DNA of 6,003 nucleotides, taken from the NCBI GenBank assembly GCA_934869045.1, contig CAKXAF010000047.1, positions 6,104-12,106 of the forward strand, written 5' to 3'. The notes under the pieces are model-generated. The model saw nothing but the letters and a program-made list of their open reading frames with translations, was not told where the DNA came from and ran no database searches. Positions 5,359 through 6,003 of the stretch are shown piece after piece. The position numbers and the translations under genes were made by a program. Numbering within the stretch: position 1 is the first letter of the stretch; every line of letters begins with the position of its first letter. Source of the DNA: an uncultured Nitrososphaerota archaeon (GTDB taxonomy: Bacteria > Bacillota > Clostridia > Oscillospirales > Ruminococcaceae).

Positions 5359-6003
5359 TTATGGACGGCGGTTATTTTCCATGAAGTCCTTGGGGCGGGT
5401 GCCGGTATAGCGGATGAAAGCACGCTTGAAGGAAAACTCATTTTCGTAGCCGATTTATTTGGCAATGTTCTGCATGGTGGCGTCGGTGGTGCGGAGCAGC
5501 TCACATGCGTACTTCATCCGTTTGTGGTAGAGGTAGTTATAAAAAGTGTCATCCGCCGTCGCTTTGAAGAGTTTGGAGATGCTCTGGATGGACAGGGAAA
5601 ATCGGTCCCCCAGGGTTTTGAGGCAAAGGTTGCTGTCACGGAAATGCTCGTCCACATAGGCCACCAGATCCTGGCCGAGACTGCTGGCGGGGGCTTCCTT
5701 TTCGCGGACAGCCAGAGAACAGATCTGGGCGCTGATGGAGTGCAGGCACTCCCATTTGCGGTCGAAGGGTTCGTTGGTGAAAACCACATCCAGGTCGTCC
5801 ATGAAAAGACGGTCGTTGATGGAAAGCTCAGACGTCACGCGAAGAAGGGTTTCCAGAATCATTGAGATCAGCTTTACACCGGCTTTGGAGGAGCTTCCAT
5901 CGCTTTCAGCGGGCTTCAGGCGGCGGTTCTCCCGGCGCAGCTCCTCCAGGATGCGGTCTGCGGAGGCGTGATTTCCGGCCTTCAGGCTGGAGATCAGCTG
6001 GGT
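5359..6003 (-). pseudogene. AraC-family transcriptional regulator, C-terminal part, interrupted by an in-frame TAA
   Basis: The frame enters from the right edge and is open for 182 codons. The first portion (QLISSLKAGNHASADRILEE and MILETLLRVTSEL) resembles the linker of the large sensor-type AraC regulators common in Clostridia. The DNA-binding domain follows: LVAYVDEHFRDSNLCLKTLG, then FSLSIQSISKLFKATADDTF (first helix-turn-helix), then NYLYHKRMKYACELLRTT and MQNIAK. At 5457-5455 a TAA interrupts the second helix-turn-helix. The same frame continues for 31 codons with textbook AraC sequence (IGYENEFSFKRAF, GTRPKDF) to a second TAA at 5361-5359. The shortened product would lack half of the DNA-reading unit and is probably inactive unless the stop is read through. 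Possible causes are a recent nonsense mutation, a sequencing error, or recoding. The N-terminal sensor lies outside the window, and the target genes are unknown. Confidence 0.85.

Noticed and set aside
1..6003. Search for CRISPR arrays, tRNA or rRNA genes, insertion sequences, attachment sites and phage genes
   Set aside because: No regularly spaced repeats, cloverleaf sequences, transposase motifs or paired terminal repeats were seen on either strand.

Overview
The window looks like a piece of chromosome from a fairly GC-rich Firmicute, probably a gut Clostridia-type bacterium (Oscillospiraceae or Lachnospiraceae). This is inferred from the strong GGAGG-type ribosome binding sites, the GH4 and DUF4982-type GH2 glycosidases, and a sensor-type AraC regulator. 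No species can be named from the sequence alone.

Layout. The left edge (1-53, minus) holds the first codons of an unidentified gene with its own promoter and RBS. It is divergent from a plus-strand glycoside-utilisation block: a GH4 (MelA-type) NAD- and metal-dependent alpha-galactosidase/alpha-glucosidase relative (330-1646), then a cytoplasmic GH2 beta-galactosidase-like enzyme (1837-4170). Their 190-base gap holds a candidate promoter and a hairpin. A strong stem-loop at 4174-4210 ends the block. Everything to its right is on the minus strand, converging on the terminator: a GNAT acetyltransferase (from 4612), a stand-alone precorrin-2 dehydrogenase (5210-4716) with a good promoter, and the C-terminal part of an AraC-family regulator (6003-5359).

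How the genes fit together. GH4 and GH2 enzymes without signal peptides suggest intracellular breakdown of imported alpha- and beta-linked oligosaccharides or glycosides. No transporter is in view. The precorrin-2 dehydrogenase belongs to siroheme/cobalamin tetrapyrrole synthesis and looks unrelated to the sugar genes.

The most notable points are two damaged genes. The AraC regulator has an in-frame TAA inside its second helix-turn-helix, with 31 perfectly AraC-like codons continuing after it to a second stop. The GNAT gene loses family similarity within about 15 bases of the glycosidase terminator; its frame then runs through the hairpin and about 200 bases antisense into the GH2 gene, as though the glycosidase block, or a deletion, had cut off its 3' end. 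The GH4 enzyme also has an altered GDTxGPGG loop. I did not find a convincing new multi-gene system.
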